A stretch of 64,000 nucleotides of DNA from Pseudomonas farsensis. Lineage in GTDB: Bacteria > Pseudomonadota > Gammaproteobacteria > Pseudomonadales > Pseudomonadaceae. Under the pieces are notes generated by a model. It was not told the origin of the DNA and searched no databases. It saw only the letters and a list, made by a program, of their open reading frames with translations. Positions 1 to 9,844 of this stretch are shown here, one piece after another. Each line of letters starts with the position of its first letter. Position 1 is the first letter of the stretch. Both the position numbers and the translations under genes were made by a program. The stretch spans positions 744,001 to 808,000 of the forward strand of contig NZ_JABWRF020000001.1 of the NCBI RefSeq assembly GCF_014268805.2, in the 5' to 3' direction.

Positions 1-431
1 GGGTTGGTCACGACAATGGCTTCGTCGGCGAAATACATCGCCAGGTGCGCGCCTTTTTCGATACCGGCCGGGGAGTCGCAGATCACGTATTCGAACTGCT
101 CTTTGAGTTCCATCAGGACTTTTTCGACGCCTTCGAGCGTCAGGGCGTCCTTGTCACGGGTCTGGCTTGCGGCCAGCACGTAGAGGTTCTCGAGACGCTT
201 GTCCTTGATCAGGGCCTGCTGCAGGTTGGCTTCGCCATTGACCACGTTGACGAAGTCGTACACCACGCGGCGCTCGCAGCCCATGATCAGGTCGAGGTTA
301 CGCAGGCCGACGTCGAAGTCGACGATGACCGTCTTGTGGCCGCGCAGGGCGAAACCGGTACCGATGGCGGCGCTGGTGGTGGTCTTGCCCACACCCCCTT
401 TGCCGGAAGTAACCACGATGATCTTGGACAA
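1..431 (-). CDS. minD: Septum-site determining ATPase MinD (N-terminal part, truncated by window edge)
   Basis: MinD is the membrane-associated ATPase that recruits MinC and, with MinE, oscillates between the cell poles so that FtsZ assembles at midcell. The visible 143 residues begin at a TTG codon (429-431) preceded by an AGGGTG ribosome-binding site. They carry the deviant Walker A motif GKGGVGKT at residues 10-17 and the conserved MinD stretch DFDVGLRNLD shortly after. The C-terminal half, including the amphipathic membrane helix, and minE would lie to the left of the window. It is transcribed after minC with about 96 bases between them. The frame is open throughout. The TTG start is typical of pseudomonad minD as I remember it. 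Confidence 0.95.
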   Translation of the reverse strand, partial: MSKIIVVTSGKGGVGKTTTSAAIGTGFALRGHKTVIVDFDVGLRNLDLIMGCERRVVYDFVNVVNGEANLQQALIKDKRLENLYVLAASQTRDKDALTLEGVEKVLMELKEQFEYVICDSPAGIEKGAHLAMYFADEAIVVTN

Positions 432-527
432 GGTGTTTCACCCTAAAATAGTCGGGACAGACGTCCCTGCAAATACATGAAACGGCAACGATAAAGAAGT
501 TGCGCTAAAAATGCCGGCAAGTATCCG

Positions 528-1275
528 TTAAAGACGGGTGATGTTCAACACGTCGCCGGACAGGCTGAACTGCACGGCCGTACCCCACAGTGGTTCGCGG
601 CGCAGGTCTTCGCAGACCCGGTACTGGCCGGCGATGGAGACCATTTCCGCGGTCATCTGCAGGCAGAAGACGCGGGCTTTGGTGTCGCCTTTGATGCCAG
701 CCAGGGCTCGCCCGCGCATGGCGCCGTACACATGGATGTTGCCATCGGCCAGAAGTTCCGCACCGGGGCTTACCGAGCCGGTCACCACCAGGTCGCCACC
801 GGGGCATAGACCTGCTGGCCGCCGCGCACGGGCGCTGTGATGATGCGCGTCGGGCGCACTTGCGGCTCGGCCGGCGCTGGCGCAGGTTCGGGCTTGCGCA
901 CCTCAGGCTCCGGCTCCAGCGGGCGCTCGCGCGCGCCGGAAGGCGGCAGCACCGGCAGGTCGATGGCGATCGCGGCGGCGATGTCCTCGATGCGGCTGGC
1001 ACGGATCGCCAGGGTGCGCAGGCCGTGGTGGCGGCAGACGCGCATCAACCCGGGCAGGTCGATGGCGCCTTCACCACTTGGCAGCTTGTCCAGCGCCAGT
1101 ACCAACGGCGTGTTACTGAAAAATTCGGCGCCTGAGCGACCTTGGCCGCCAGTTGGCGGTCGAGGGACTCGAGGTCGTTGCGCGCCAGTTCCAGCACGGT
1201 GATGGCAAGCATGCTGCCCTTGAGCTGGAACACGGGGGCGTTGTCGGGTGTCTGGTTGAGGCTCATGGTCTGCAT
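528..1275 (-). CDS. minC: Septum-site determining protein MinC (two apparent frameshifts)
   Basis: MinC inhibits FtsZ polymerisation away from midcell and is carried to the membrane by MinD. Three overlapping reading-frame pieces join into one 249-residue protein of normal length. The N-terminal FtsZ-inhibiting domain covers about residues 1-110, a Pro/Glu-rich linker about 110-150, and the C-terminal right-handed beta-helix that binds MinD about 150-249, ending in [11 protein letters not shown]. The frame is lost at an A5 run (1119-1123, read on the minus strand as T5 where T6 is needed for NFFSN) and at a G4 run (801-804, where C5 is needed for APGGD). The start chosen gives MQTMSLNQ; an ATG nine bases downstream is an alternative. 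Both breaks look like sequencing errors rather than real inactivation. Confidence 0.9.
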
Positions 1276-1375
1276 AGACGGCTTGTTGCGAGAAAAGTGC
1301 CCTGACTTATAGCGATAAGACTGATTGGCCGCAACCGATGTAGAATGCCCGGCCCTCGTCTTGCCGGAAGCTTCA

Positions 1376-2306
1376 ATGGAACGCCCGCGTTTTCGTACCT
1401 TCTATCTTCACCCGCAATTCTGGGCCCTGTGGCTTGGCCTTGGGCTGCTGTGGCTGATTGCCCAACTGCCTTACCGCGTGCTGCTGGGGCTGGGGCGTGG
1501 CCTGGGCGCAGTGATGTTCCGCCTGGCCGGTGAGCGCCGGCGCAGCTGCGCGCAACCTGGAGCTGTGCTTCCCGCAGCTTTCGGACGACGAACGGTTGCA
1601 TTTGCTCAAAGAAAATTTTGCGTCCACCGGCATCGCCTTCTTCGAAATGGCCATGAGCTGGTGGTGGCCAAAGGCCCGGTTGGCTCGCCTGGCCCACATC
1701 GAAGGCATCGAGCACCTGCAGGCTGCCCAGCGCGAAGGCGAGGGCGCGATCTTGATGGCGGTGCATTTCACCACGCTTGAAATCGGCGCGGCGTTGCTTG
1801 GCCAGGTGCACACCATCGACGGCATGTACCGCGAGCATGGCAACGCGGTGTTCGACTTCATACAGCGCCGTGGCCGCGAGCGCCACAACCCCGATTCGCT
1901 GGCCGTCGAGCGCGAAGACGTGCGCGGCATGCTCAAGTTGCTGCGCAAGGGCCGGGCGATCTGGTACGCACCAGACCAGGACTACGGCAGCAAGCAGAGC
2001 ATCTTCGTGCCGCTGTTCGGCATCCCGGCAGCAACGGTCACCGCGACCACCAAGTTCGCCCGCCTGGGCAAGGCGCGGGTCATCCCGTTCACCCAGAAGC
2101 GCCTTGAAGACGGCAGCGGTTACCGGCTGGTTGTTCACCCGGCGCTGGAAGGCTTCCCCGGCGAAAGCGAAGAGGCCGATTGCCTGCGTATCAACCAGTG
2201 GATCGAAGGTGTGTTGCGCGAGTGCCCCGAGCAGTATCTATGGGCACATCGGCGCTTCAAATCACGCCCTGATGGCGAGCCGCGGCTTTACGACAACAAG
2301 AAATAA
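1376..2306 (+). CDS. lpxL: Lipid A lauroyl-type acyltransferase LpxL/HtrB (one apparent frameshift)
   Basis: An inner-membrane acyltransferase that adds a secondary acyl chain to lipid A precursors on the cytoplasmic face. The N-terminus has a hydrophobic segment (about residues 15-40). The family HX4(D/E) catalytic motif is seen as HFTTLE near residue 130. The frame changes around 1541-1548: upstream reads LAGERRR and downstream reads [12 protein letters not shown]. The shift is equivalent to +1 or -2 bases, and loss of two bases restores the expected RRRIAARN. With that repair the protein is about 310 residues, normal for the family. It is divergent from minC, and the min operon plus lpxL plus patatin order is the usual pseudomonad arrangement. 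Confidence 0.9.
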
Positions 2307-2360
2307 CCCCTATTGCGGCCGGCTTGCGAGCCCTGCGCCCGCGTGATCCAGGAAGGACCC

Positions 2361-3501
2361 ATGACCCCAACTACTGGCCTGATCCTCTCTGGCGGCGGCG
2401 CCCGTGCCGCCTACCAGGTCGGCGTACTTGCCGGCATCGCCGACCTGCTTCCGGCCGGCGCGGCCAACCCGTTCCCGGTTATCGTCGGCACCTCGGCAGG
2501 CGCCATCAATGCCGTGAAGCTTGCCAGTGGCGCCACCCGCTTCGCCGAGTCGGTGCAGCAACTGACGCATTTCTGGCAGAACTTTCGCAGCCACCTGGTG
2601 CTGCAGCGACTGGCCCGGCGTCATTCGCCAGGCCAGCCGATTCTTCGGCCACAGCCTGCTTGGGCTCGGCAGCCAGGTGCCGGTGGCGCTGTTGGACAGC
2701 CGGCCATTGCGCGGGCTGCTGCACGAGCACCTGAACCTTGACGGTATCGCCGAATCACTGGCCTCCAAGCAACTACGGGCTATCGCCGTGACGGCCTTTG
2801 GTTACGAGTCCGGCCAGGCCGTGACCTTCTACCAGGGGCAAGGCACCATCGAACCCTGGCTGCGCCACCGGCGTATCGGCATGCCGACGCCACTTAGCGT
2901 CGATCACTTGTTGGCAAGTTCCGCTATCCCGTTGCTGTTCGCCCCGGTGCGCCTGGGCGAGGAGTACTTTGGTGATGGTGCGGTGCGCCAGTCGGCGCCG
3001 ATCAGCCCGGCGTTGCACCTGGGGGCGAGCCGGGTGCTGGTGGTGGGGGTCAGCGGCAACCCGCAGCGCCCGGCCGTGCCGCAGCCGGCGACGCGCATAT
3101 TCAGTGGCAGGCAGCCGAGCCTGGCGCAGATAGGCGGGCACATGCTCAACAGCACGTTCATCGACAGCCTCGAAGACGACATCGAGCTGTTGCAGCGCTT
3201 GAACCACCTGAGCCATCTGCTGCCCCCACACCTGGACACCCGGCGCCTGGGGCTGGCGCCTATCGAGGTGCTGGTGGTCGCGCCTAGCCAGCCTCTGGAC
3301 GAGATCGCCGCCCGCCACCGCCGCGACCTGCCGGCGGCGCTGCGCATGTTCCTGCGCGGGCCTGGAGCGACCAAGACCAGTGGTGCGGGGGTGTTGAGTT
3401 ACCTGCTGTTCGAGGCCAGCTACTGCAGCGAGCTGATCGAACTGGGGCGCAGGGACGCCTTGGCCAAGAAGCGCGAGCTGTGCCAGTTCCTGGGGCTTTG
3501 A
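2361..3501 (+). CDS. Patatin-like phospholipase (one apparent frameshift)
   Basis: A serine lipid acyl hydrolase of the patatin family, probably acting on phospholipids or lysophospholipids. The oxyanion-hole motif GGGARAA is at about residues 11-17, the nucleophile elbow GTSAG has its serine near residue 44, and the DGA motif supplying the catalytic Asp is near residue 205 (FGDGAVRQ). The ATG at 2361 follows an AGGAAGG ribosome-binding site. The frame shifts at about 2605-2611, and restoring a lost CG dinucleotide gives QRDWPGVIRQ. The repaired length is about 380 residues. It follows lpxL by 54 bases, so it is likely co-transcribed with it. It converges on the mlaA-like gene, with a hairpin between the two. 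Confidence 0.88.
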
Positions 3502-3505
3502 GGCC

Positions 3506-3528
3506 GCTGCAAGCGCGAGGCTTGCAGC
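3506..3528. terminator. Hairpin between convergent patatin and mlaA-like genes
   Basis: A perfect 9-bp stem (GCTGCAAGC and GCTTGCAGC) with a 5-base loop sits directly after the patatin stop codon and just beyond the stop of the opposing mlaA-like gene. It could end transcripts from both sides. There is no clear T tract, so termination efficiency is uncertain. Confidence 0.45.
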
Positions 3529-3540
3529 TGCCCCCAGCAA

Positions 3541-4355
3541 TCACTCAGAGATTTGCAACTTGCGCGCCTGGGTATACACGTACCGCACTTTCTCGTACTC
3601 GAACGGCGAGTTGGTCTGGCCGTACCTGAAGTTGGTGGTATAGCGCTTGTCCACTGCGCGCAACAAGGTGATCTCGGGTGGTCGCTGGCTGTGTCCGGCA
3701 CATCCAGGTAATTCACCGCCTGCTCACCGGCGTAATCCACCACAAGCCCTGTGGTATCGCGCAGGTTCGAAGGCCCGAAGATTGGCAGCACCAAATAGGG
3801 CCCTTCATGCACCCCGTAATAGCCCAGGGTCTGCCCAAAGTCCTCGCTCTGGCGCGCCAGCCCCATCTTGGTCGCCGGGTCCCACAGGCCGCCAACGCCA
3901 ATGATGGTATTGAACATCAGCCGCGCGGTGATCTGCGCCGAGCGCTCTCCTTTAAGCTGCAGCACACTGTTGAACAGGTTCGGCACATCACCCAGGTTGT
4001 TGAAGAAGTTGCTCACCCCGGTACGCACGAAGCCCGGCGTCACGTAGCGGTAGCCGTCGACCACCGGCAGGAACACCCATTGGTCGAAGCGGTAGTTGAA
4101 GTGATAGATACGCCGGTTCATCGACTCCAGCGGGTCGTAGATATTCAGCGCCGCCAGCGTCGAGCGTTCGAACTCGCGCTGGTCCAGGCCTGGGTTGAAT
4201 TTGAGCTCACGCAGTGGGTCGAGGAAGCCATCGGACTCTGCGGTCAGGCTGGCGGTGTTGTCAGCCTCGACCACGCTGGTGCGCGGCGCGACTTCCTCGG
4301 CCAGGGCATGGCCACTGGCGAGCAGGGCGGTGACGAGCAGCAGGCGGTTAACCAC
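3541..4355 (-). CDS. mlaA: MlaA/VacJ-family protein without a lipobox (one apparent frameshift)
   Basis: MlaA-family proteins sit at the outer membrane and remove misplaced phospholipids from the outer leaflet, passing them to MlaC. The family core is clear: YDPLESMNRRIYHFN, then GYRYVTP, a conserved FFNNLGDVPN segment, SEDFGQTLGYYG and GPYLVLPIFGPS. The start is a GTG (4353-4355) overlapping the stop of the upstream hydrolase by 8 bases. The leader ends LLASGHALA with no cysteine after it, so unlike E. coli MlaA this copy should be a secreted periplasmic protein and not a lipoprotein. One base appears lost near 3675; repair restores SDHPEITLLR and a normal tail ending KLQISE. Repaired length is about 271 residues. 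It is probably a paralogue of a canonical mlaA elsewhere. Confidence 0.85.
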
Positions 4356-5645
4356 GGAAGAACTCCAGCATGGCGTCGCTGTTGACGCGGTAATTGAGGT
4401 TGCCGCAGTGGCCACCGTGAGGGTAAAGGGTCAGGCGATCCCCGAACACCCGGCGCAGGAAACCAATATCGCCAGGGCCCAGGATCAGGTCGTCGGCGTT
4501 ATGCATCACGGCGATCTTCGGGCTGTTGTGCAGGTAGTCTTCAAGGCCGTACAGGCTCACCTGGTCGATGAGTTGCAGCAGGCTGTTGCCGTCGGTGCGC
4601 GCGCGCCACATCGGGATCACCTGCTCGGTCAGGTAGCAGTCGAAGTCGCACTGCAAGGCGCGCTTGAAGAACGGCGTCAGGCTGCTGCCTTCGGTGATCG
4701 GGTATTTCGGCGGAATGATCAGGCCGCGGCGGTTGATCAGGTCGGAGGTAAACGCGATATCGGCGGCCGAGAAGCGGAACGAGGTGCCGATCAGCATGGC
4801 CATCTGTTCGTTGGACAAATGCTGGCGCGACTTCTGGAAGTCATACAGCAGCGCCTCGTTGAGGTCGATGTAGCCCTTGTCCTGGAAATAACGGGTGAGT
4901 TTTTCCAGCATCAGCTCGTAGAAGGTGGTGCCGCGGTCGATGCCTTTGACCCGGGTCTGCACCAGCTTGTCCAGGTTGCTGATGGAGGTATACAGGTTGA
5001 CCGGCGGGTTGAGCAGCAGCACGCGCTTGAAGTTGAAGCTGCGGCGGGTTTCGTCCAGGTGGCTGACGAACGCTGCGTCCAGGGCGCCGAGGCTGTAGCC
5101 GCTGAGGTAGTACTCGCTGACCGGCAGGCGCGGGTGCTGGGCACGCACCGCTTGCATGACCCGATACAGGTCTTCGGCGTCTTCGCGTGATACGCCAGGG
5201 GTGGCGAAGCGCGAGGCGGCGCTCATGAAGTCGTAGCTGGTGGGGGAGGACAGCTGCACGACATGGTAGCCAGCCTGGTAGAACAGCTTTTTCAGGTATT
5301 CGTTGATCGAGCTCGAATACGGCGCGCCGGTGCCGGCAATCAGGAAGATCAACGGCGCCTCGTGGTCCTGCTTGGCCAGACGGTAGCGCAGTTTTTCACC
5401 GCCCAGAAATTGTCCGGCAGGGTGAACTCGCGCTCCGGGCGCAGGGTGAGGCTGTAGTCGGACTGGTCGATTTCATCGTCCTCGGGCAGCGTCGGGCGTT
5501 GCTCCGGAGGCGTAGTGGCGATGGTCGCCTCGAACGGGTTGGTCAATGGGTAGCCGTAGCTGGCGGCGTCGATATCCCGCGCCGAGGCGGCCGCAGCCAT
5601 AAGCAGGCCCCCTAGCAGGGCGACAAGGCGCAAAGATCGAAACAT
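4348..5645 (-). CDS. Secreted alpha/beta-hydrolase-like protein paired with mlaA (one apparent frameshift)
   Basis: A predicted exported hydrolase of about 432 residues after repair. It has a cleavable-type signal peptide (MFRSLRLVALLGGLLMAAAA). The nucleophile-elbow motif GYSLG has its Ser near residue 185. A late His (PHGGHCGN) and an Asp in ADDLILGPGD fit a hydrolase triad. The frame is lost at a T5 run (5392-5396, read as A5 where A6 is needed to give VKKLRY). It is the first gene of a two-gene operon, and its stop overlaps the mlaA-like start by 8 bases. That coupling suggests a role in outer-membrane lipid handling, perhaps as a lipase or lysophospholipase. This function is inferred; I do not recognise a characterised homologue. 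Confidence 0.7.
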
Positions 5646-5858
5646 TCATTTCCCCAGAAATAGTAAGCAGGTGCGGTACCGGATTTAGGACCACAGCGCC
5701 CTTGCCAAAGTTGCCAGGTGCGCGGGTGTTTGTCGCCCCAGATGTTGTCGTGCGGGTGTTGCTGGTATTGAGCAACATAGCTGCATGGCCATGATTTTGC
5801 CTTAAGTCGGGCGCTGGGCGATCATGCATCGTTTCGATGACCGCTATTGGAGAACCGG

Positions 5859-6219
5859 ATGTCTCGTCTGCTGCAGGGCTGTGTGCTGCTGGGTTTGCTG
5901 GTTGCGTGGCTGGCGGCCAGCTATGGCGTGCGCTACGGGCTGATGGAAGATGCCAGTTGGGTCGGGCTGTGCGCCGCCCCCGGCAGTACTGGCAATGCCA
6001 GGTGCGTTCGCAGCTGGGGCTGTTGATTCACTTCCAGGTTATTGCCTGGGCGGGGTTGGGTCTGGCACTGATCGCCCAGTGCGTCCCCGGCGGGCCGGTT
6101 GGTGGTTGGCGCTGGTGGCATTGCTCCTCGGTGTGCCGGCGCTGGTGCTGTATACCGCCAGCATTGCCGTGTTTACCGTGGTGTTGGCCGGGTTGCGTCT
6201 GGTCAGGGCGCGGCGCTGA
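5859..6219 (+). CDS. Small multi-spanning membrane protein, unknown function (two apparent frameshifts)
   Basis: I do not recognise a function. After correcting two one-base losses, at a C5 run (5977-5981) and a G3 run (6092-6094), the protein is about 120 residues with about three hydrophobic segments: one at residues 6-23, one around LLIHFQVIAWAGLGLALIAQ, and one around LVALLLGVPALVLYTASIAV. The ATG at 5859 follows a GGAGAA ribosome-binding site. It is divergent from the hydrolase gene. The fact that sensible membrane segments appear only when the pieces are joined supports a real, conserved gene. Confidence 0.6.
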
Positions 6220-6292
6220 ACCTTGCCGGCCTAATCGCAGGCTGGCGCCGGCTCCCATAGAAAAACGCTAATTGACTGATTTACATCGAAAC

Positions 6293-6362
6293 GTGGGAGC
6301 GGGCTTGCCCCGCGATAGCGATAGCACTGCCAACATCGCATCGCGGGCAAGCCCGCTCCCAC
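6293..6362. repeat. REP/BIME element, family 1 (paired inverted units)
   Basis: Two inverted units, 6293-6316 and 6340-6362, read GTGGGAGCGGGCTTGCCC on the plus strand and its complement. This is the common pseudomonad REP type. It lies downstream of two convergent genes and may act as a transcript-end stabiliser. A further half-unit of another family (ATCGCAGGCTGGCGCCGGC) is seen near 6236-6256. Confidence 0.85.
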
Positions 6363-6437
6363 GTTGCCCAGTTCTCTGCGCGGCAGCGCAGCCCGGAAGG
6401 GCTGGGTGATCTCCCACGATAGCGTGTGGGGGCTGGT

Positions 6438-7972
6438 TCAACTGGCTGTGCGCATGCGCAAACTGCGCCATAGCGCGGCCACCATCAGCACGCTGACCAG
6501 CGCCCAGCCCCACGCTTGCTGGTTGCTCAACCCTTCCTGATACAGCTGTGGCGCCACCCCGGCGCCAATGATCAACGCCAGCAAGGCCACCTCGGCACGC
6601 CGCGCCCGCACTGGCCGTACCGCATACACCAGCGCCGGCAACAGCAGTGCACTGGGGAAACTGCGGTAGCGCGGGTCGAAGACCATCGCCAGCATGCTCA
6701 CCGCCGCCGCGAACCCCGCTGCCAACAGCCACTTGCCGGCATGCCCCTGCAACCAGGCGAATGCCCGCTGCCGCCAACCCTCGCGCTGGGCCAGGGCTAG
6801 CGCGCCGTGGGCCAGCACCAGCAGGTTGAGCCCGGCCAGCAGCGCGGCCCATAGCCACTCGCCGGCAAAACGTGCGTTCAGGCGCACCAACTCGCCCCAC
6901 AGGCCCAGGCTGGCTGCGCCCAGCGCCGCCAGCAGCGGCAACAGCAGCGCCGCGCTGCTATCGGCCGGGCGCCCGGCGAAAATCAGGGTCGCCAGCCACA
7001 GCAGCCCCGAGGCCAGCAACCACTGCGGCCACAACGCCAGGTTGCTCACTGGGCCTTCGAGCACGCCCTTGTCATGCCGATCCGCGTCGTACAGCCCCCA
7101 ATAACCACCCACCGCACCTTCGCTGGCGCGTTTCCATGGCTGGTCGAAGGCTTCGATCAGGTTGTAGCGCCAGCCGTTGGTCTCGGCCATGGCAACGAAG
7201 CCGCGGATGAACCGCGCTTCGTTGACCCGGCTGGGCACCGCGGTTTCACGTTGGCGGCCTTCACTCGGCCAGCCCGTCTCGCCAATCAGGATGTCCTTGG
7301 GGGCAAAGCGCTTGCCGAATACCTCGCGCACCTCGGCAACATGCGCCAAGGCCGCGTCTATGCCACGTGGGTCATCTTCCCAGTACGGCAGCAAGTGGAT
7401 GGTCAGAAAGTCCACTTCAGGTGCTACCTGCGGGTGCTGCAGCCAGAATTCCCAGACATCGGCGTAGGTCACCGGCACCTTTACCTGGCCTTTGACCCGC
7501 TTGATCAACTGCGCCAGGCGCTCGCCGGTGACCTTTGCGCAGCAGCGACTCGTTACCGACGATCACCGCGCTGACCACATCCGGGTTGGCGTTGGCGGCG
7601 TCGATCAACAGCGCGATTTCCTTGTTGGTGTCGACCGGGTTGGCATTTGACCCACGCCCCCAGCATCACTTTCAGGCCATGCTTGCGCGCCAGCGCCGGG
7701 ATGGCTTCAAGGCCGGTCTGCGAGTAGGTGCGGATACACTCGAAACGCTCGGCCAGCAATGCGAGGTCGGCGTCCATGCGTGCAGGGCGCAGGCGAAACG
7801 GCTGGTCGAACGGCGACTGGTCCTTGTCGAATGGGGTATAGGAGGCGCATTGCAGCTTGTGCGTGGGGCTGGCGGCATCGGGCAGGTGCACTGGTTTGCC
7901 GAGGCCATACCAGAGGGCCGCGAGGCCGGTGAGCGCGAGCAGGCAGCAGAGCAGGTAAAGAGGGCGAGGCAT
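6438..7972 (-). CDS. GH17-family glycoside hydrolase with C-terminal membrane domain (two apparent frameshifts)
   Basis: The N-terminal half resembles family GH17 beta-1,3-glucan hydrolases or transglycosylases. It shows the acid/base motif VGNE near residue 139 and the nucleophile motif GETGWPS near residue 228. The second half (after about residue 330) is a series of about seven or eight hydrophobic segments, so the catalytic domain is probably anchored in the inner membrane and faces the periplasm. An N-terminal signal anchor (LYLLCCLLALTGLAAL) is present. Two one-base gains in short A runs break the frame (TTT at 7534-7536 and at 7646-7648 on the plus strand); removal gives about 510 residues. 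An in-frame ATG at 7984 is an alternative start. A role in periplasmic or exported glucan processing is inferred from the fold only. Confidence 0.8.
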
Positions 7973-8206
7973 CGGGCGGTCCATCGTCTGATTCGGTGAA
8001 AGGCTTGGCCGTGGCCAACCAAAGCCTGTGATAGTAGCCCGGCGCCAAGCCTTTGGCATGCAAGGATCGCGCAGGCATCGGCGGCCAGATGGCGCTAATG
8101 GCACAGTGCTGTCGTTGATCGTACGCTGGAGGTCGCTGACAGAGCAGGTCGTGCGCCTTGGCAGGTCGATGATGCAATCTCCAAGACCTGACGAGGGGAT
8201 GCTTTG

Positions 8207-9055
8207 ATGAATAAGCGACGTTTCCTGGGCGTAAGTACTGCCCTGGTATTGGCCATGAGCACTGCGCAAGCAATGGCCAAAGAAGTTAGCATCGGTTATG
8301 TGGATGGTTGGTCGGACAGTGTCGCCACCACCAACGTAGCCGCCGTAGTGATCAAGCAGAAACTCGGCTACGACGTCAAGTTGCAGGCGGTGGCCACCGG
8401 CATCATGTGGCAAGGCGTTGCCACGGGCAAACTCGATGCCATGCTCTCCGCCTGGCTGCCGGTTACCCACGGCGAGTACTGGGCCAAGAACAAAGACAAC
8501 GTGGTCGACTACGGCCCCAACTTCAAAGACGCCAAGATCGGCCTGATCGTCCCCGAATACGTCAAGGCCAACAGCATTGCAGACTTGAAAACCGATACCA
8601 GCTTCAAACAGAAGCTGGTCGGCATCGATGCCGGCTCCGGTGTAATGATCAAGACTGAACAAGCCATCAAGGACTACGACCTCACCGGTTACAAACTCCA
8701 GGCCAGCTCCGGCGCTGCAATGACTGCCGAACTGGGCCGCGCCTATGCCAAGCAGCAGTCCATTGCCGTTACCGGCTGGGTGCCGCACTGGATGTTCGCC
8801 AAGTGGAAGCTCAAGTTCCTCGAAGACCCTAAAGGCGTCTATGGCGCTGCTGAAACCGTAAACAGCATCGGCAGCAAGGAACTGGCGACCAAAGCCCCGG
8901 AAGTTGCCGAGTTCCTGAAGAAGTTCAGCTGGCAGTCCAAGGATGAGATCGGCGAAGTGATGCTGGCCATCCAGGAAGGCGCCAAGCCTGAAAAAGCCGC
9001 TGAAGACTGGGTTGCCAAGCACCCGGAGCGGGTCAAGGAGTGGACGGGTAAGTAA
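8207..9055 (+). CDS. betX: Glycine betaine-binding periplasmic protein (BetX-like)
   Basis: A substrate-binding protein of the OpuAC type for quaternary ammonium osmolytes. It has a signal peptide of about 25 residues ending AQAMA. Aromatic residues typical of betaine boxes are present (GYVDGWSDS, the LSAWLPVTH segment, GWVPHWMF). The length is 282 residues. The ATG at 8207 has GAGGGG eight bases upstream; the in-frame TTG just before it is not needed. No permease or ATPase gene is adjacent, which fits an orphan binding protein that works with a transporter encoded elsewhere. It is followed by the DUF485-actP pair, the order I remember for betX (PA3236) in P. aeruginosa. Confidence 0.88.
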   Translation: MNKRRFLGVSTALVLAMSTAQAMAKEVSIGYVDGWSDSVATTNVAAVVIKQKLGYDVKLQAVATGIMWQGVATGKLDAMLSAWLPVTHGEYWAKNKDNVVDYGPNFKDAKIGLIVPEYVKANSIADLKTDTSFKQKLVGIDAGSGVMIKTEQAIKDYDLTGYKLQASSGAAMTAELGRAYAKQQSIAVTGWVPHWMFAKWKLKFLEDPKGVYGAAETVNSIGSKELATKAPEVAEFLKKFSWQSKDEIGEVMLAIQEGAKPEKAAEDWVAKHPERVKEWTGK

Positions 9056-9533
9056 CCGGTAGCATTCAAAGACTCATCGCGGGGCAAGCCCGCTCCCACG
9101 AGGCCTGTGTGGCTTTTGGGGGCGCTGCTTGCCCCTTGTGCTTTTAGGGTTTTTCCGAGGCAATTGGCCTCATGGGAGTTTCTATGGTTTTGTACAAACC
9201 TGTTCCCGCCAGATATATCTGCTTGTGGGGAGCTCCTTTGTGGCGAGCGGGCTTGTCCCGCGTTGGGCTGCGCAGCAGCCCCTGGGGTTTTCAGGGCTGC
9301 TGCGCAGCCCAACGCGGGACAAGCCCGCTCGCCACGACTCTCTATCATTTCCCACAGGATTGGGTCCAACCAGCAATATTGCGGTTGAGCACGGCCCCGC
9401 GATGTCTTCGAACTTTTGTTACGCAATCTGCAAAACACCGTTGCATCTAAGACTAAGGTCGTCTGGTTGGCGTTGTACGGCAGCATAAAGTGGAGTCGGG
9501 TTCTCCCTAATCTGTGCTGCTAGGACAAAAACA
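9056..9533. other. Gene-free stretch of 478 bp between betX and the DUF485-actP operon
   Basis: No convincing gene. It holds a single family-1 REP unit at 9076-9099 and the long composite palindrome described separately. The last 130 bases before 9534 must contain the promoter of the DUF485-actP operon, but I cannot pick a convincing -35/-10 pair. Confidence 0.7.
9184..9390. repeat. Long composite palindrome, copy A (42-bp perfect arms)
   Basis: Perfect inverted arms at 9240-9281 and 9294-9335 enclose a 12-base loop. The arms begin GTGGCGAGCGGGCTTGTC and contain a nested GCTGCGCAGC. Sequence outside the palindrome is also shared with copy B near 32.9 kb: a left flank starting ATGGTTTTGTACA, and a right flank (9337-9390) that includes CTCTATCATTTCCCACAGG and, three variable bases later, GCGGTTGAGC. 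The element is therefore larger than a simple REP pair. Confidence 0.85.
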
Positions 9534-9844
9534 ATGAACGACAGCATTTACCTCTCGATACAGAACAGTCCGCGCTTCAAGGAACTGGTCAGCAAGCGCG
9601 AGCGTTTTGCCTGGATTCTCTCGGCAATCATGCTCGGCCTCTACAGTGGTTTCATCCTCCTCATCGCCTATGGTCCGCACCTGCTTGGCACCAAGCTCAG
9701 CCCTGATTCGTCGATCACCTGGGGCATTCCCTGGGCGTTGGCCTGATCATCTCGGCCTTTGTGCTCACCGCCATCTACGTGCGTCGCGCCAACGGCGAGT
9801 TCGACGAGCTGAACAAGGCCATTCTCGAGGAGGCCAAACAATGA
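9534..9844 (+). CDS. yjcH: DUF485 small membrane protein, partner of ActP (one apparent frameshift)
   Basis: A two-helix inner-membrane protein of the DUF485/YjcH family that is almost always encoded directly upstream of the acetate/solute symporter ActP. About 103 residues after repair: a soluble start ([16 protein letters not shown]), one helix (residues 25-45), a second helix ([14 protein letters not shown]) and a charged tail ending LEEAKQ. The frame is lost at a C3 run (9729-9731, where C4 is expected). The TGA overlaps the actP ATG by four bases (ATGA), so the two are translationally coupled. Confidence 0.88.
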
